The notes under the pieces: generated by a model
Told to the model about the DNA's origin: nothing
What the model saw: the letters and a program-made list of their open reading frames with translations, nothing else
The model's database searches: none
Made by a program: the position numbers and the translations under genes
Source of the DNA: JAHFJU01 sp964354865
Lineage (GTDB): Bacteria > Patescibacteriota > Gracilibacteria > UBA1369 > UM-FILTER-53-11
Length of the DNA: 29,235 nt
Reading direction: 5' to 3'
NCBI GenBank assembly: GCA_964354865.1
Contig: CAYHBN010000009.1
Coordinates: 1 to 29,235 of the forward strand
Shown: positions 7,339 to 16,240 of the stretch, one piece after another
Numbering within the stretch: position 1 is the first letter of the stretch
Layout of the letters: the number at the start of each line of letters is the position of its first letter

Positions 7339-10300
7339 TTATATCTCGTCGTGGAAGCCTGTCGCTTCTGCAATTCGTGCAATATCATCATCGTTAGTAC
7401 TAAAAAAAGCTGCTTCGGTTGGGTCTTCGCTTATTGGATCTTCTTCGTCTGGTGTTTTATTTGTACCTTCACTCGTAGCAGTATCGCCAACCCGAATAAC
7501 AAAGCAGTTTTCTGACCCTGTAATATTTCCAACTTTTTTCAAGAACTCGCCTATCCTTGCGGACATTGTTTTTTTCTTTACTCGAATTTTTTGCAGAAAT
7601 CTTGGTGCAAATATTTTTATAGCATCACTTAAGTACCATTGATCTCCTTCTATCATTACAACAATGTAATCACCAGGTTTTGGAATTTCAAAAATATTAT
7701 TGCCTCCGTATAGAAAAGGTTTTTGAATCCCCATTGAATTTAACAATGTTATGTATTTTTGATACTTATTACCTATGATCACGCCACGTTCGTCATGTAT
7801 ATCTGTATAATTCCATTTACTTAATTCTTTAGTTAGATCAATATTCAATCTTGCTCCGTCCTCACTGATTACTTCTATGCATATATTATTATTCGATAGT
7901 GCAATTATACTGTCCTCATTCTGAGCCCAAACATAATGAGGCCCAATTTCTTTTCCTTCTGGTCCAACGTGGTATTCAGTGTGTGTATCTGCCGCTTCTA
8001 TGTCATCAGCACGAAGTGATGCAAGCTCTCTATAATTTTGAGCGTTCATATTTATATCGCGAGAAAGCTCATTTTTATCTTCATCATCAAGATCAACTTC
8101 AACTTCATGTGTCGAATTAACTGGTGGTTCCGCAGGGGCTGGTGAATTGAGTTCTTCTAGATCTTCTGGGGCGAGGTCATCGATTTCTTCGGCCTCGGTA
8201 GGTTGTCCTTCTATGATAGGCGTGGCCCATGGATTTGCTTCATCGACGCTTTCGAGTTCATTTAAGTTGGCTTCTGTTACCCGAGTGTCATTAATGTGTG
8301 CTGTTTGTGGCTCTGATAAATGTGAATAATCAGTGGCTGCAAGTGGCACCGATGAATCGAAATTTTCTCTCGAAATCTCCGCGGCGGTTTTTGCTCTCAG
8401 CCTAATTTTAACTGGTTTGCCTGTAGGTAATGGAATTTCTATAGTTCCTGGTTTCACTAATGAGTATGTTCTGTCGTCAATTTTTACTATTTTATCGTCG
8501 CGAAGCGTTTCTGCAGAATCTGCAGGTGAAGCGGTTGCATCAGTTTCACCACTTACAACATTGTCATCAACTACGTCTTCGACTACTTCAAGTTCAGTTG
8601 ACTGTGGTTCGAGGTGAGTAGTAGGTGCTGCAGGTGCTGGCGGTTCATCATCACCATCGGCAACCGGCGTCATATCATTTGCATCGAGCGTCGATTGAGG
8701 TGGTATTGGTTTTTCTTTTCTCCTTATATAGAGAACCAATTCTCCCTCAGGATTGCGTATCTCTATACTGTCGCCTTCGGCAATAAATTGGTGTTTTGTT
8801 TGGAGCTTTCGATTATGATTACAAGGGCCATGTTTTGTAGAGAATTCGTATCCGCCATTTGTACCTATTTCAGTTCTATCTTCTGTTTCTCCATCATTTG
8901 TTAGTAGTTCAATGTCCATTTTGCCTCCAAGGCTACCAACGAGAAGTGTTCCATTTTCTAGCACTCGGCCAACGGTAAATGAATGTTCTTCGTTACTAAT
9001 AAAATCTGCTGAGCGAACATTATTGTGCATTGCTGCAAATAGTTCATGCAGAGCATTTTCAAAGTCCTCTCTATTATTTGCATTGAGGGCTCTCGTCAAT
9101 TCTTCACGTCCTCTTACTTCAATTACACCACCTTCTTTTTCAATAAGAAAACTTCCATTTGGCAAAATGCTTGTTGCATAATTTGTAATTTGGTAGTCGT
9201 CGCCGACATCAAGAACTTCTCCTTTTTCTGTATTCCACTCATGTGTTTCAGTGCCACTAAATAATCCTACTAAAAATTTATTTCTAAAGAATAAGTAGGC
9301 GTTTTTTGCAGTTTGTTCGTTTGTAAATACTTCCCTTAATTGCTCGATGTGGGCCTCGATAGAATCTTCTACGCTCGATTTAATTTCACGATACATACGC
9401 TGTACTCTTTCCATAAAAGCTTCTTCAATCTTATCGTCGTCGTCTTGTATTTTAGCTGCATAGGTCGGTGCTGTTTTTGCTCCCATAATATAAAGAGCAT
9501 TGAGGACAAATTTTTCAGTTGATTTGCGATCTTTAAAATCTGTCGTTAACAGTTTATTAAAAGCAAAACGTACCCACTCTGGTTGTTCCTTCGGTTTATA
9601 ATATAAGTCATCTAGGCTAGTTATTCCGAAAACTTCACGTAAGACTTTTCGAGTTTCTGTTCCTGGTTCTGTAGCTTCAGCTGCTTCTATTATTGGTTTT
9701 TGTACAGGAGTTGCCGCAGGTACTTGCTTCGCAGTAACTGCGACTGGGGCGCTCTCGATTAGTGCCGACGGTGAAGCTGGCAGAGATGGAACTGCAGGAG
9801 GTATAGGAGTATTTGGAGTGGCCGCAATTGGTGCATCGACAGCTGTTGGTTCGCCGCCAAGTTGTTGCTCCCATTGATCCGTGTGCAATGACTCTAAACG
9901 TGAAACTTCTTCTGGAAAACTTGGCCATACATCTTCATCTAGTTCATCTGCGAGCCCGCCATCGCTTAGGGGGGCATCGGCAAATGGATCATCATGGTGA
10001 GGTGTATGTTTTATTTCGGGTAGCTTCACAGCTGGGTTTGGCACTGGTGTTGCTTCTGGCACGGGCGCTCTTTTAGCAGGTTCATCAGACGCACGATTCT
10101 GAGTTGCTGGTTTAGGCGCCCCGGTATGTGTAGTCAATAAATCTTTCAGGGGGACGTTAAAGAATGAATCGAGCTCTCCGTTAGGAGGCATGTCGTCTTC
10201 ATCTTCGCCTTCTGCTGTTGTTGCTGGGGGTGTTTCAGTTGCGGTCTCAGCTGCAGATGTATCAACGGTTGGCACGGCGCTCAACGCGTTTTCATGTCCG

Positions 10301-11298
10301 CTTTCAGTTGTGTTTTCTTCAAATACGAATACTGGTGCAATGGTTTTTGGTTTTTTCTGTTCTTCTCTTATTTCCGCAAATTCATCTCGATGTGTTGAGA
10401 AGTAGCTCATCATCTTTTTAAATATTTCCAGTTGACGTGCTCTATTTGGTATTTTTTTAAAATTCTCAAAACTGCTTGGACTAAAATTTGCAATAGTCTG
10501 TGGGAGTTCTTCACTTGTAAGTGCGATATGACGAACCCATTCATGAATAATTTCTGTGATGCATTCTTCGTATGAAGCCATTGGATCGCATGTTTCGAAA
10601 ACAGTATGCAACCATATTTCTCCTCTCATTTTTTCTTCTGTAACAAATAGTTCTTGTAGGGCATCGTCAATATGAGGATTTTCTCCGATTGATTCACTAT
10701 AGGTGTCAGTCTCGTTCATACTGAATGCTGAACTGACGGTTTTTTCAATATATGAGCCGATTTTTCCAATTAATCCGCTTTTGCTTGATTTGAAAAATGC
10801 ATGTAGTCCCAATTCAAAATCACGCCTTGTTACCACACCTTTTTTAATAATATGTTGAGATTTTTTTTTAATGAGTTGGAGAATTTTGTGCTCACTATCA
10901 TCAGTTTGATTGATCTCTCTTTTAATTACAGCCTGTCTGAACATATTCTCAATGACTGCTACAACTACATATTCTTTGATATTGATATTTTGTATTTCAT
11001 CGATCGAAACCTTTTCAGTCCCCATTCTATTTGCCACGGTTCTCATTGCGTCTGCAATTGCATGTTCGTCATCTTGTATATATTTCTTAAATTCATCGAG
11101 ATATTCTGTTTCTAATTCAGCTATAATATCTCGCGTTCCGGGAAAAGATTTATCTTGGTCAAGAGTGGCACGTGTAGCGTCGCCCACTTTTTGAGATACG
11201 CCTAACGAGGCTGAAGTTGTTCTAGTGCCTGGGGTTTTAGTTGCCCCTTGATCGTTATTTTCTGGCACGCCAGGATTTTGTGGTGGGATTGTCGTCAT
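7339..11298 (-). CDS. 1319-aa protein of unknown function with acidic/proline-rich linkers
   Basis: No family recognised. From N to C: a Pro/Thr-rich start; a helical region (~50-330); a long Pro/Ala/Glu linker (~340-560); a mixed helical domain (~565-690); a likely beta domain with DYQITNYATSILPNGSFLIEK and GRVLENGTLLVGSLGG; a second acidic linker (~860-1070); and a C-terminal domain (~1100-1260) with GDYIVVMIEGDQWYLSDAI, then an acidic tail. No signal peptide or membrane segment, so probably cytoplasmic. Residues 1076-1096 are encoded by a 65-bp near-copy of part of the neighbouring phosphatase gene. The start ATG at 11298 is supported by CATAAT 23 nt upstream. It is divergent from the substrate-binding protein gene. 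It could be a scaffold or structural protein; that is speculation. Confidence 0.85.
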   Translation of the reverse strand: MTTIPPQNPGVPENNDQGATKTPGTRTTSASLGVSQKVGDATRATLDQDKSFPGTRDIIAELETEYLDEFKKYIQDDEHAIADAMRTVANRMGTEKVSIDEIQNINIKEYVVVAVIENMFRQAVIKREINQTDDSEHKILQLIKKKSQHIIKKGVVTRRDFELGLHAFFKSSKSGLIGKIGSYIEKTVSSAFSMNETDTYSESIGENPHIDDALQELFVTEEKMRGEIWLHTVFETCDPMASYEECITEIIHEWVRHIALTSEELPQTIANFSPSSFENFKKIPNRARQLEIFKKMMSYFSTHRDEFAEIREEQKKPKTIAPVFVFEENTTESGHENALSAVPTVDTSAAETATETPPATTAEGEDEDDMPPNGELDSFFNVPLKDLLTTHTGAPKPATQNRASDEPAKRAPVPEATPVPNPAVKLPEIKHTPHHDDPFADAPLSDGGLADELDEDVWPSFPEEVSRLESLHTDQWEQQLGGEPTAVDAPIAATPNTPIPPAVPSLPASPSALIESAPVAVTAKQVPAATPVQKPIIEAAEATEPGTETRKVLREVFGITSLDDLYYKPKEQPEWVRFAFNKLLTTDFKDRKSTEKFVLNALYIMGAKTAPTYAAKIQDDDDKIEEAFMERVQRMYREIKSSVEDSIEAHIEQLREVFTNEQTAKNAYLFFRNKFLVGLFSGTETHEWNTEKGEVLDVGDDYQITNYATSILPNGSFLIEKEGGVIEVRGREELTRALNANNREDFENALHELFAAMHNNVRSADFISNEEHSFTVGRVLENGTLLVGSLGGKMDIELLTNDGETEDRTEIGTNGGYEFSTKHGPCNHNRKLQTKHQFIAEGDSIEIRNPEGELVLYIRRKEKPIPPQSTLDANDMTPVADGDDEPPAPAAPTTHLEPQSTELEVVEDVVDDNVVSGETDATASPADSAETLRDDKIVKIDDRTYSLVKPGTIEIPLPTGKPVKIRLRAKTAAEISRENFDSSVPLAATDYSHLSEPQTAHINDTRVTEANLNELESVDEANPWATPIIEGQPTEAEEIDDLAPEDLEELNSPAPAEPPVNSTHEVEVDLDDEDKNELSRDINMNAQNYRELASLRADDIEAADTHTEYHVGPEGKEIGPHYVWAQNEDSIIALSNNNICIEVISEDGARLNIDLTKELSKWNYTDIHDERGVIIGNKYQKYITLLNSMGIQKPFLYGGNNIFEIPKPGDYIVVMIEGDQWYLSDAIKIFAPRFLQKIRVKKKTMSARIGEFLKKVGNITGSENCFVIRVGDTATSEGTNKTPDEEDPISEDPTEAAFFSTNDDDIARIAEATGFHDEI
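8010..8074 (-). repeat. 65-bp coding duplication, copy in the 1319-aa gene
   Basis: Read on the minus strand, this segment matches 12975-13039 (plus) at 59 of 65 positions without gaps and in the same reading frame. It encodes NELSRDINMNAQNYRELASLR, with 17 of 21 residues shared. Fifteen of the 17 shared residues use the same codon, so this is DNA ancestry rather than protein convergence. The similarity stops abruptly on both sides. See the partner at 12975. Confidence 0.92.
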
Positions 11299-11321
11299 TT
11301 TTTATATTTTTCTTTCTCTTT

Positions 11322-11350
11322 ATTATGCCATAAATCAACAGATTGCGCAA
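11322..11350 (-). promoter_or_regulatory. Candidate promoter of the 1319-aa gene
   Basis: On the minus strand: TTGCGC (11350-11345), 17-bp spacer, CATAAT (11327-11322), then 23 nt of A-rich leader to the ATG. The leader ends AATATAAAAA before the start, similar to the AT-rich leader of the 577-aa gene at 22564-22585. Confidence 0.4.
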
Positions 11351-11378
11351 TGAGTGCTCGGCGTGTGAGAATGTAGTA

Positions 11379-12872
11379 GTGAAACAGCTGTTGAAAATCT
11401 TTACAATTTGTATATACATTCTTGTACTTGTTGCCGTTACGGGAAAGCTTTTTTTTGAACAAGAGTTTAATGCTGCGTTCTCGTTTTTTGGCTCTCATAA
11501 GCTACAAAACACTCGTGTGCTGACTATAGGGGTAAGCTACCCAATTGTTTCAATTGATCCACGTGCAAATGACGTTGGTTCTCGAATGTATTTGCTTCAA
11601 GCATTTGAACCCTTGGTTCGACGTACTTCAAGCTTAGAGCTTGAAAGCTCTTTAGCTCTTTCGTTTGGCATGCTTTCACCAACTCAGTGGGAGTTTCGCC
11701 TTCGCCCAAATGTACACTTTCATGACGATACAATTTTGACTTCTGATGACGTAAAAAATTCAATTGAACATTCGCGCGGTGAGACATCGGGTGTTTCAGA
11801 GATGCTTTCAACAGTAAAATCAGTCGAAGTAATGGGGGATTCGATCCGACTAAACACTCATGAACCAGATGTGCTATTGCCTCAAAAAATGGCTTCGGTT
11901 CTTGTTTTTAAGCGTACAGAGAATAGATACATTGGCACTGGTTCGTATCGCCCCGTTGCTACTTCTTTAGAGAAATTTTCTCGCTATTGGGGCGCTCAAC
12001 CTGCCTACGAAAAATTGACGCTCGTTCCGCTCTTGTCAAAGAAAGAAAAATTGGCGGCATTAAGCAGCAGCTCTGTAGATGTTTTAATGAACATTCCTGC
12101 CGATGTTGCAGGTGATTTTTCACAGAAAAATTATACGTTAGCGGTACAGCCTGGCATTGAGTCAGATATGTTACTTATGAATACAACGGGTCCGCTCAGC
12201 GACGTGACGGTTCGAAAAGCTATTCAAGCAACGGTTGATCCAAAAACCCTTACTCGTTTTGGCCATGGATATGCGACGGTGAATAATCAACTTGTGCCGA
12301 CGGCAGTTTTTGGCTTTAATCCAAGCATATCACTCATTTCTGGCGACGCGAAAGCGGGTCAGAATTTGTTGCATTCTACAGAGAAGAAAATCATTGATGC
12401 GCTTGCACTCGATTTGCCCCTTGGTCTCGAGACTTTTGGAAAAACCGTCGCATCTCAATTGAGTACGATTGGTATATTGCTCAATGTTAATAATTTTTCA
12501 GGTGAGGAGTTGAGTACAAAAATTGTTCAAGCGGCATCTTCTTTTTACTTTTTCGGGTGGCAGCATGATCTGGGTGATTCTCTGCCGTTTTTAGCGTCTG
12601 TGTTGCACTCGCGAATCGGCTCATACGGTGAATTTAACGGCATGAATTATAAAAATAAGCAGGTCGATGCACTTATTGAAGAGGCTCTAAAAACGAGTGA
12701 CCCAATCCTTCGTCGAGAATTTCAAAGACAGGTTATGAAAATAGCTGTCGTCGACGATGCAATTGCCGTTCCTCTCTTTTCTCCCGATACTCTGTACGCG
12801 GTTAAAAATGGCATTTCATTTACTCCACGCGTCGATGGGTATGTGTTAGCAAGGGATTTTGTGGTAGAATGA
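11379..12872 (+). CDS. Membrane-anchored ABC-type substrate-binding protein, family 5 (peptide/nickel type)
   Basis: About 497 aa from GTG 11379. An N-terminal hydrophobic segment (~4-24, KQLLKIFTICIYILVLVAVTG) has no lipobox, so it looks like an uncleaved anchor or a poor signal peptide. The body follows SBP_bac_5 order: LTIGVSYPIVSIDPRAND, the PLVRR and FRLRPNVHFHDD motif (family signature W-x-F-x-LR-x-N-x-x-FHDG), LTSDDVKNSIE, TGSYRP, VRKAIQATVD, and a C-terminal LIEEALKT...REFQRQVMKIAV region. No permease or ATPase gene is nearby. The phosphatase gene starts 7 bp after its TGA, so the pair is probably one operon and the binding protein may feed that receptor rather than a transporter. A TTG at 11343 would add 12 residues before the hydrophobic segment; GTG is preferred because it puts Lys and then the hydrophobic run at the N-terminus. 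Confidence 0.85.
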   Translation: MKQLLKIFTICIYILVLVAVTGKLFFEQEFNAAFSFFGSHKLQNTRVLTIGVSYPIVSIDPRANDVGSRMYLLQAFEPLVRRTSSLELESSLALSFGMLSPTQWEFRLRPNVHFHDDTILTSDDVKNSIEHSRGETSGVSEMLSTVKSVEVMGDSIRLNTHEPDVLLPQKMASVLVFKRTENRYIGTGSYRPVATSLEKFSRYWGAQPAYEKLTLVPLLSKKEKLAALSSSSVDVLMNIPADVAGDFSQKNYTLAVQPGIESDMLLMNTTGPLSDVTVRKAIQATVDPKTLTRFGHGYATVNNQLVPTAVFGFNPSISLISGDAKAGQNLLHSTEKKIIDALALDLPLGLETFGKTVASQLSTIGILLNVNNFSGEELSTKIVQAASSFYFFGWQHDLGDSLPFLASVLHSRIGSYGEFNGMNYKNKQVDALIEEALKTSDPILRREFQRQVMKIAVVDDAIAVPLFSPDTLYAVKNGISFTPRVDGYVLARDFVVE

Positions 12873-12879
12873 TACGATA

Positions 12880-14532
12880 ATGTTTTCAATAAAAACAAAA
12901 CTTTCGATTGGTATCAGTATCCTAATAACGCTCCTCTTTGGTTTGGCGGCGTATTTACTTATTTCAGAAAAACGAAATGAGCTTTCGCGCGATATTTATG
13001 TGAACGCTCAAAATTATAGCGAGCTTGCATCACGTCGTGTGGCAACTCTCTACGAAACTCTTTTGAAAGAATATAGTTTTGTTTTATTTAATCGCGAGAT
13101 GACCGATGTATTTAGAAAAAATACCGATGTGAGTGTGATCAAAATTTATTCGTATAGCGGTGATATTTTGTATAATTCACAGACTGAACGTGACCGCCAA
13201 TATTTGGGGAATCCTCGTACGGTGAAAGATGAATTGTTGCTCAAACGCCTTCGTGCTCAGCTGCCAAACGTTTCTACGACCACTGGCCGTACGGTGTATC
13301 TCAAAAAAAATAGTGCTGGCATATTGATGCCGGTGAATGAGTTCGAAGCACCAATTCTCGATGTTGGTGCGACCGAAAAAAATCCAATACTGCTCAGGCA
13401 GGATCCCGTATCAAGCAAGATCGGGACTCAAAATGCTTCTTCTGAATTGGTGACTTCGGTTGTGTATCCGATTGATGGTAAATATGCCGTTGAATATACA
13501 CTGACGTATGACAATCTCGAGGCTCGTGTCGCGCGAACTACTCAACGAATTTTACTCCTTACGTTATTTGGTATTTTAATAGGATTAGGAGCGGCCGTAA
13601 CCTACAGTAACAAACTTACAAAACCAATTTTAGATCTCACCGAAAACGCAGAAAAACTTGGTGCCGGCGATTTGAAGGTACGAGTTGTTGTGACTACAAA
13701 CGACGAAATTGGTGAACTTGGAACAACGTTTAATAAAATGGCGGGCGATCTTGAGGTTTCTACCAAGGCAATGATTGAGCGCGAAAAACTGGGGCGCGAA
13801 CTTGAGCTTGCGGCCAAAATCCAACGACAAATTATTCCAAAAGAAGTGCCGAAAATTGAAGGACTCGAAATTGCAACTGCGTTAATTCCTGCTGAAGAAG
13901 TCGGCGGTGACTGTTATGATTTTATTCCCGTCGGTGACGACAAAACTATTATCTATTTGAGCGATGTAACGGGTCACGGTGTGCCATCGGGTCTGGTCGT
14001 TTCGATTGCGAATGCGTTAATGTACGGATTCGCCGGAAAAGGTTCTATTAAAGATCTGCTCATTCAGGTGAATACAATTTTGAAAAAGAAGACGAGTCAA
14101 AATATGTTCATGACGCTTCTCATGTTGCAGTATCAAGTGCAGAAAAGTGCTGCGCCGAAAATTTCGATGGTCTCGGCTGGGCACCCAGAAATGCTTCATT
14201 ACTGCGCAAAAACGGGCGAAGTGAGCGGCGAAAAGGGTGGGGGAATCGCGCTTGGAATGGTTCCTGATATAGGTAAACTTCTCACCGAGCGAGAAGTCTT
14301 TGTTGAAAAAGGCGATCTGCTTGTTATCTACAGCGATGGAATTCCCGAGGCCGGCAGTGAGAGCGGAAAAATGTTCGGCGACGATGCGTTTAAACAGCTA
14401 CTAAAAAAGGCCGCCACCTTACCAACGTGTGATGCAATTAGAGATGCTATCGTCAGTGAAGTGAAGGCCTTTATGGGTTCAAGCAAGCAGCTTGATGATA
14501 TTACGTTGATTGTAATGCGGCAGCTTATTTAG
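12880..14532 (+). CDS. Membrane sensor HAMP-SpoIIE (RsbU-type PP2C) protein phosphatase
   Basis: 550 aa. TM1 at ~8-28, an extracytoplasmic sensor region at ~29-220 (helix followed by a mixed fold with VIKIYSYSGDILYNS), TM2 at ~223-243, HAMP at ~243-295 (P249 and DEIGELG), a linker helix with AAKIQRQIIP, then a SpoIIE/PP2C-type phosphatase domain at ~325-550. Metal-binding acidic residues sit in GGDCYDF (D344, D347), SDVTGHG (D362), SDGIPEA (D486) and the late DD at 539-540. Family members dephosphorylate anti-anti-sigma (STAS) proteins in partner-switching pathways; no STAS protein or anti-sigma kinase is in this window. It follows the binding-protein gene by 7 bp and is probably co-transcribed. 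Residues 33-53 just outside TM1 are the source-like copy of the 65-bp duplication. Its last 8 bp overlap the end of the convergent 571-aa gene. Confidence 0.93.
   Translation: MFSIKTKLSIGISILITLLFGLAAYLLISEKRNELSRDIYVNAQNYSELASRRVATLYETLLKEYSFVLFNREMTDVFRKNTDVSVIKIYSYSGDILYNSQTERDRQYLGNPRTVKDELLLKRLRAQLPNVSTTTGRTVYLKKNSAGILMPVNEFEAPILDVGATEKNPILLRQDPVSSKIGTQNASSELVTSVVYPIDGKYAVEYTLTYDNLEARVARTTQRILLLTLFGILIGLGAAVTYSNKLTKPILDLTENAEKLGAGDLKVRVVVTTNDEIGELGTTFNKMAGDLEVSTKAMIEREKLGRELELAAKIQRQIIPKEVPKIEGLEIATALIPAEEVGGDCYDFIPVGDDKTIIYLSDVTGHGVPSGLVVSIANALMYGFAGKGSIKDLLIQVNTILKKKTSQNMFMTLLMLQYQVQKSAAPKISMVSAGHPEMLHYCAKTGEVSGEKGGGIALGMVPDIGKLLTEREVFVEKGDLLVIYSDGIPEAGSESGKMFGDDAFKQLLKKAATLPTCDAIRDAIVSEVKAFMGSSKQLDDITLIVMRQLI
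12975..13039 (+). repeat. 65-bp coding duplication, copy in the phosphatase gene
   Basis: Partner of 8010-8074 (minus). It encodes NELSRDIYVNAQNYSELASRR at residues 33-53, directly after TM1. It is probably the original copy because here it forms the natural start of the sensor helix, whereas in the 1319-aa protein it sits at the end of a low-complexity linker. That polarity is inference. Confidence 0.9.
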
Positions 14533-16240
14533 TGTACATATCTTTTCCACAGTGCAGGACAAATGTTCTCTTTTTGCTGTCCGTTTCGCTTTGTTCTTCA
14601 CCTGCTTTGCGACTTGAACCTACTGGTTGATTCATCGGCGGGAGAACAGTAGCAGGAGAAGTAAGACCATCGCTTACATCGACACCTGCTCCGCACACAC
14701 GGTATGCGGTGTCTTTTCCAGCGCCATATTTTGCAAAACCAATTAACGTGTCTCCAATTCCTGTAAATACAAATTCTTTGCCGACATTATATTGAGAATA
14801 ATCTACCTCAACTTTGCCGATAGTTGGATTTTTAGTTCCAATGTTACGTGGAGTAAGATCGGCTGTTCGCTCCCATTCGCCTCCGTCGAAAGTTACCGTT
14901 GCAGCAACCATAAGAGTTTCTCCCGTAGAGTCATCTTTGTAAGGGAAACCGCGGCGTAATACGATTTCTTTTGCGTGATCTGTGTATTCATTAGGATTAG
15001 TAACATCACTTGAATATGACCATGCAGTTGATCTCATTCCTTTTAATTGTTTTGTCCGAGCATCTTTATTTCCCTTTCCATTGGCGAGAACAAGGGTCTT
15101 TGGTTCTTCATTTGCTTCTGCGGCAGCATCTACGCCGTGCTGTAATGTAACGATAACGTTTCTATCTGGAATTTCGTTGCCATATTTATCGGCACGTCCA
15201 GTCCCTACGCGACGTACGCCTGGCAACATGCCATCAGGATACGGTAGTGTTCCATCTTCATCTGGATCAATAAATAGCTTATAGCCCGATTTGAAATTTT
15301 TATCAGGTGTTGGACGTAATTCAACATCTAGTTTAATGCTTTCTGGCATTGTTCTAATGTAATCACTTACTGGTCTTTGGTGAGCCGCAATATATGCTGG
15401 AGCCTCTACGCGACGTAAATCATCTTTGGTCTTATCGCACGCTTCAAAATTAACAATTGCTGGTAGTGCGAGTGTTGCGCCTTCTACCTCTTGTGGGTGA
15501 ATGGTAAAAATACGAATATCGCCCGTACGTACCGCAGGGGCATCTTCAGGATCTAAATGAATAGGAGTTGACCATCCTTTAAATGTATCTGATTCCCCCT
15601 CTACTTTAATTGTTTGAACAGATTTCTGCTGGATTGGTTGTTTTCGAATGTCATCAGCATTTACGGTTTGAGCTGGTGGTAAACCTAAGTCTTGTTCGAA
15701 GCTGAAGCTCAAAGCTAAATCTTTCGTTGAGTTATCTACTACATATTTTGCGGATTTTCCTTTTCCTTCTTGAACTACAGGAACTTTTGCAATTGTACCG
15801 AAACAGAGATCAACGGGGCCATCTACATAAATGGTTGCAGTATCTTCAGCTGTGTCAAATTTAATGTTGCTAAGAGGTGATCCTTTAGGGACGGTTGCCC
15901 CGTTTCGCACGATGTAATAGGTAGACTCAGAAACATTCGGGGTGCGAAGCTGCATCTCTGTTGGTGCATCTTCGGCTTCTTTTGGTGGAGTTGGCTTTTT
16001 CGGTTTTGCAGGATGATAGCAAAATAATTTTTCTTCTCCGTCGTTCTTTTTTGTTTCTCCAGGTTCAATGACAACTCTTGAAAAAGCGTCTTGAGGCACC
16101 GCCATCGCTGCCGCAAATGCAACTGCTTGGCTTAAGCCTCGAGTTAATTTAGCAAAACGGCCACTCTCTTTTGTAGAGACTGCGCCGGGTTCTGCTGTTT
16201 TTGAATCTAATTGTGACGAATTGCGAAGAGTATCATTCAT
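14525..16240 (-). CDS. 571-aa probably exported protein of unknown function
   Basis: No family recognised. A 30-residue polar N-terminus is followed by RFAKLTRGLSQAVAFAAAMAVPQDAFS, which looks like a late signal peptide (positive n-region, Ala-rich h-region, possible cleavage near residue 54). Then comes a Lys/Pro-rich segment (~65-90) and a beta-rich body with short hydrophobic strands (YYIVRNGATVP, IRIFTIHPQEVEGATLALPAIVNF, DRNVIVTLQHG, TLMVAATVTFDGGEW). The mature part has five Cys. An SLH, LPXTG or C-terminal membrane anchor is not seen. The start ATG at 16240 has TATTAG 6 nt upstream on the minus strand, inside a 13-nt inverted repeat. It lies downstream of htrA in the same direction with a 73-bp gap and overlaps the phosphatase stop by 8 bp. 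Confidence 0.8.
   Translation of the reverse strand: MNDTLRNSSQLDSKTAEPGAVSTKESGRFAKLTRGLSQAVAFAAAMAVPQDAFSRVVIEPGETKKNDGEEKLFCYHPAKPKKPTPPKEAEDAPTEMQLRTPNVSESTYYIVRNGATVPKGSPLSNIKFDTAEDTATIYVDGPVDLCFGTIAKVPVVQEGKGKSAKYVVDNSTKDLALSFSFEQDLGLPPAQTVNADDIRKQPIQQKSVQTIKVEGESDTFKGWSTPIHLDPEDAPAVRTGDIRIFTIHPQEVEGATLALPAIVNFEACDKTKDDLRRVEAPAYIAAHQRPVSDYIRTMPESIKLDVELRPTPDKNFKSGYKLFIDPDEDGTLPYPDGMLPGVRRVGTGRADKYGNEIPDRNVIVTLQHGVDAAAEANEEPKTLVLANGKGNKDARTKQLKGMRSTAWSYSSDVTNPNEYTDHAKEIVLRRGFPYKDDSTGETLMVAATVTFDGGEWERTADLTPRNIGTKNPTIGKVEVDYSQYNVGKEFVFTGIGDTLIGFAKYGAGKDTAYRVCGAGVDVSDGLTSPATVLPPMNQPVGSSRKAGEEQSETDSKKRTFVLHCGKDMYTK

Noticed and set aside
8333..8904. Long open frames on the plus strand opposite the 1319-aa gene
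   Set aside because: Composition (Ser/Ile/Phe-rich, low complexity) fits antisense shadows of the Glu/Asp-rich real frame; no motif, promoter or start signal.
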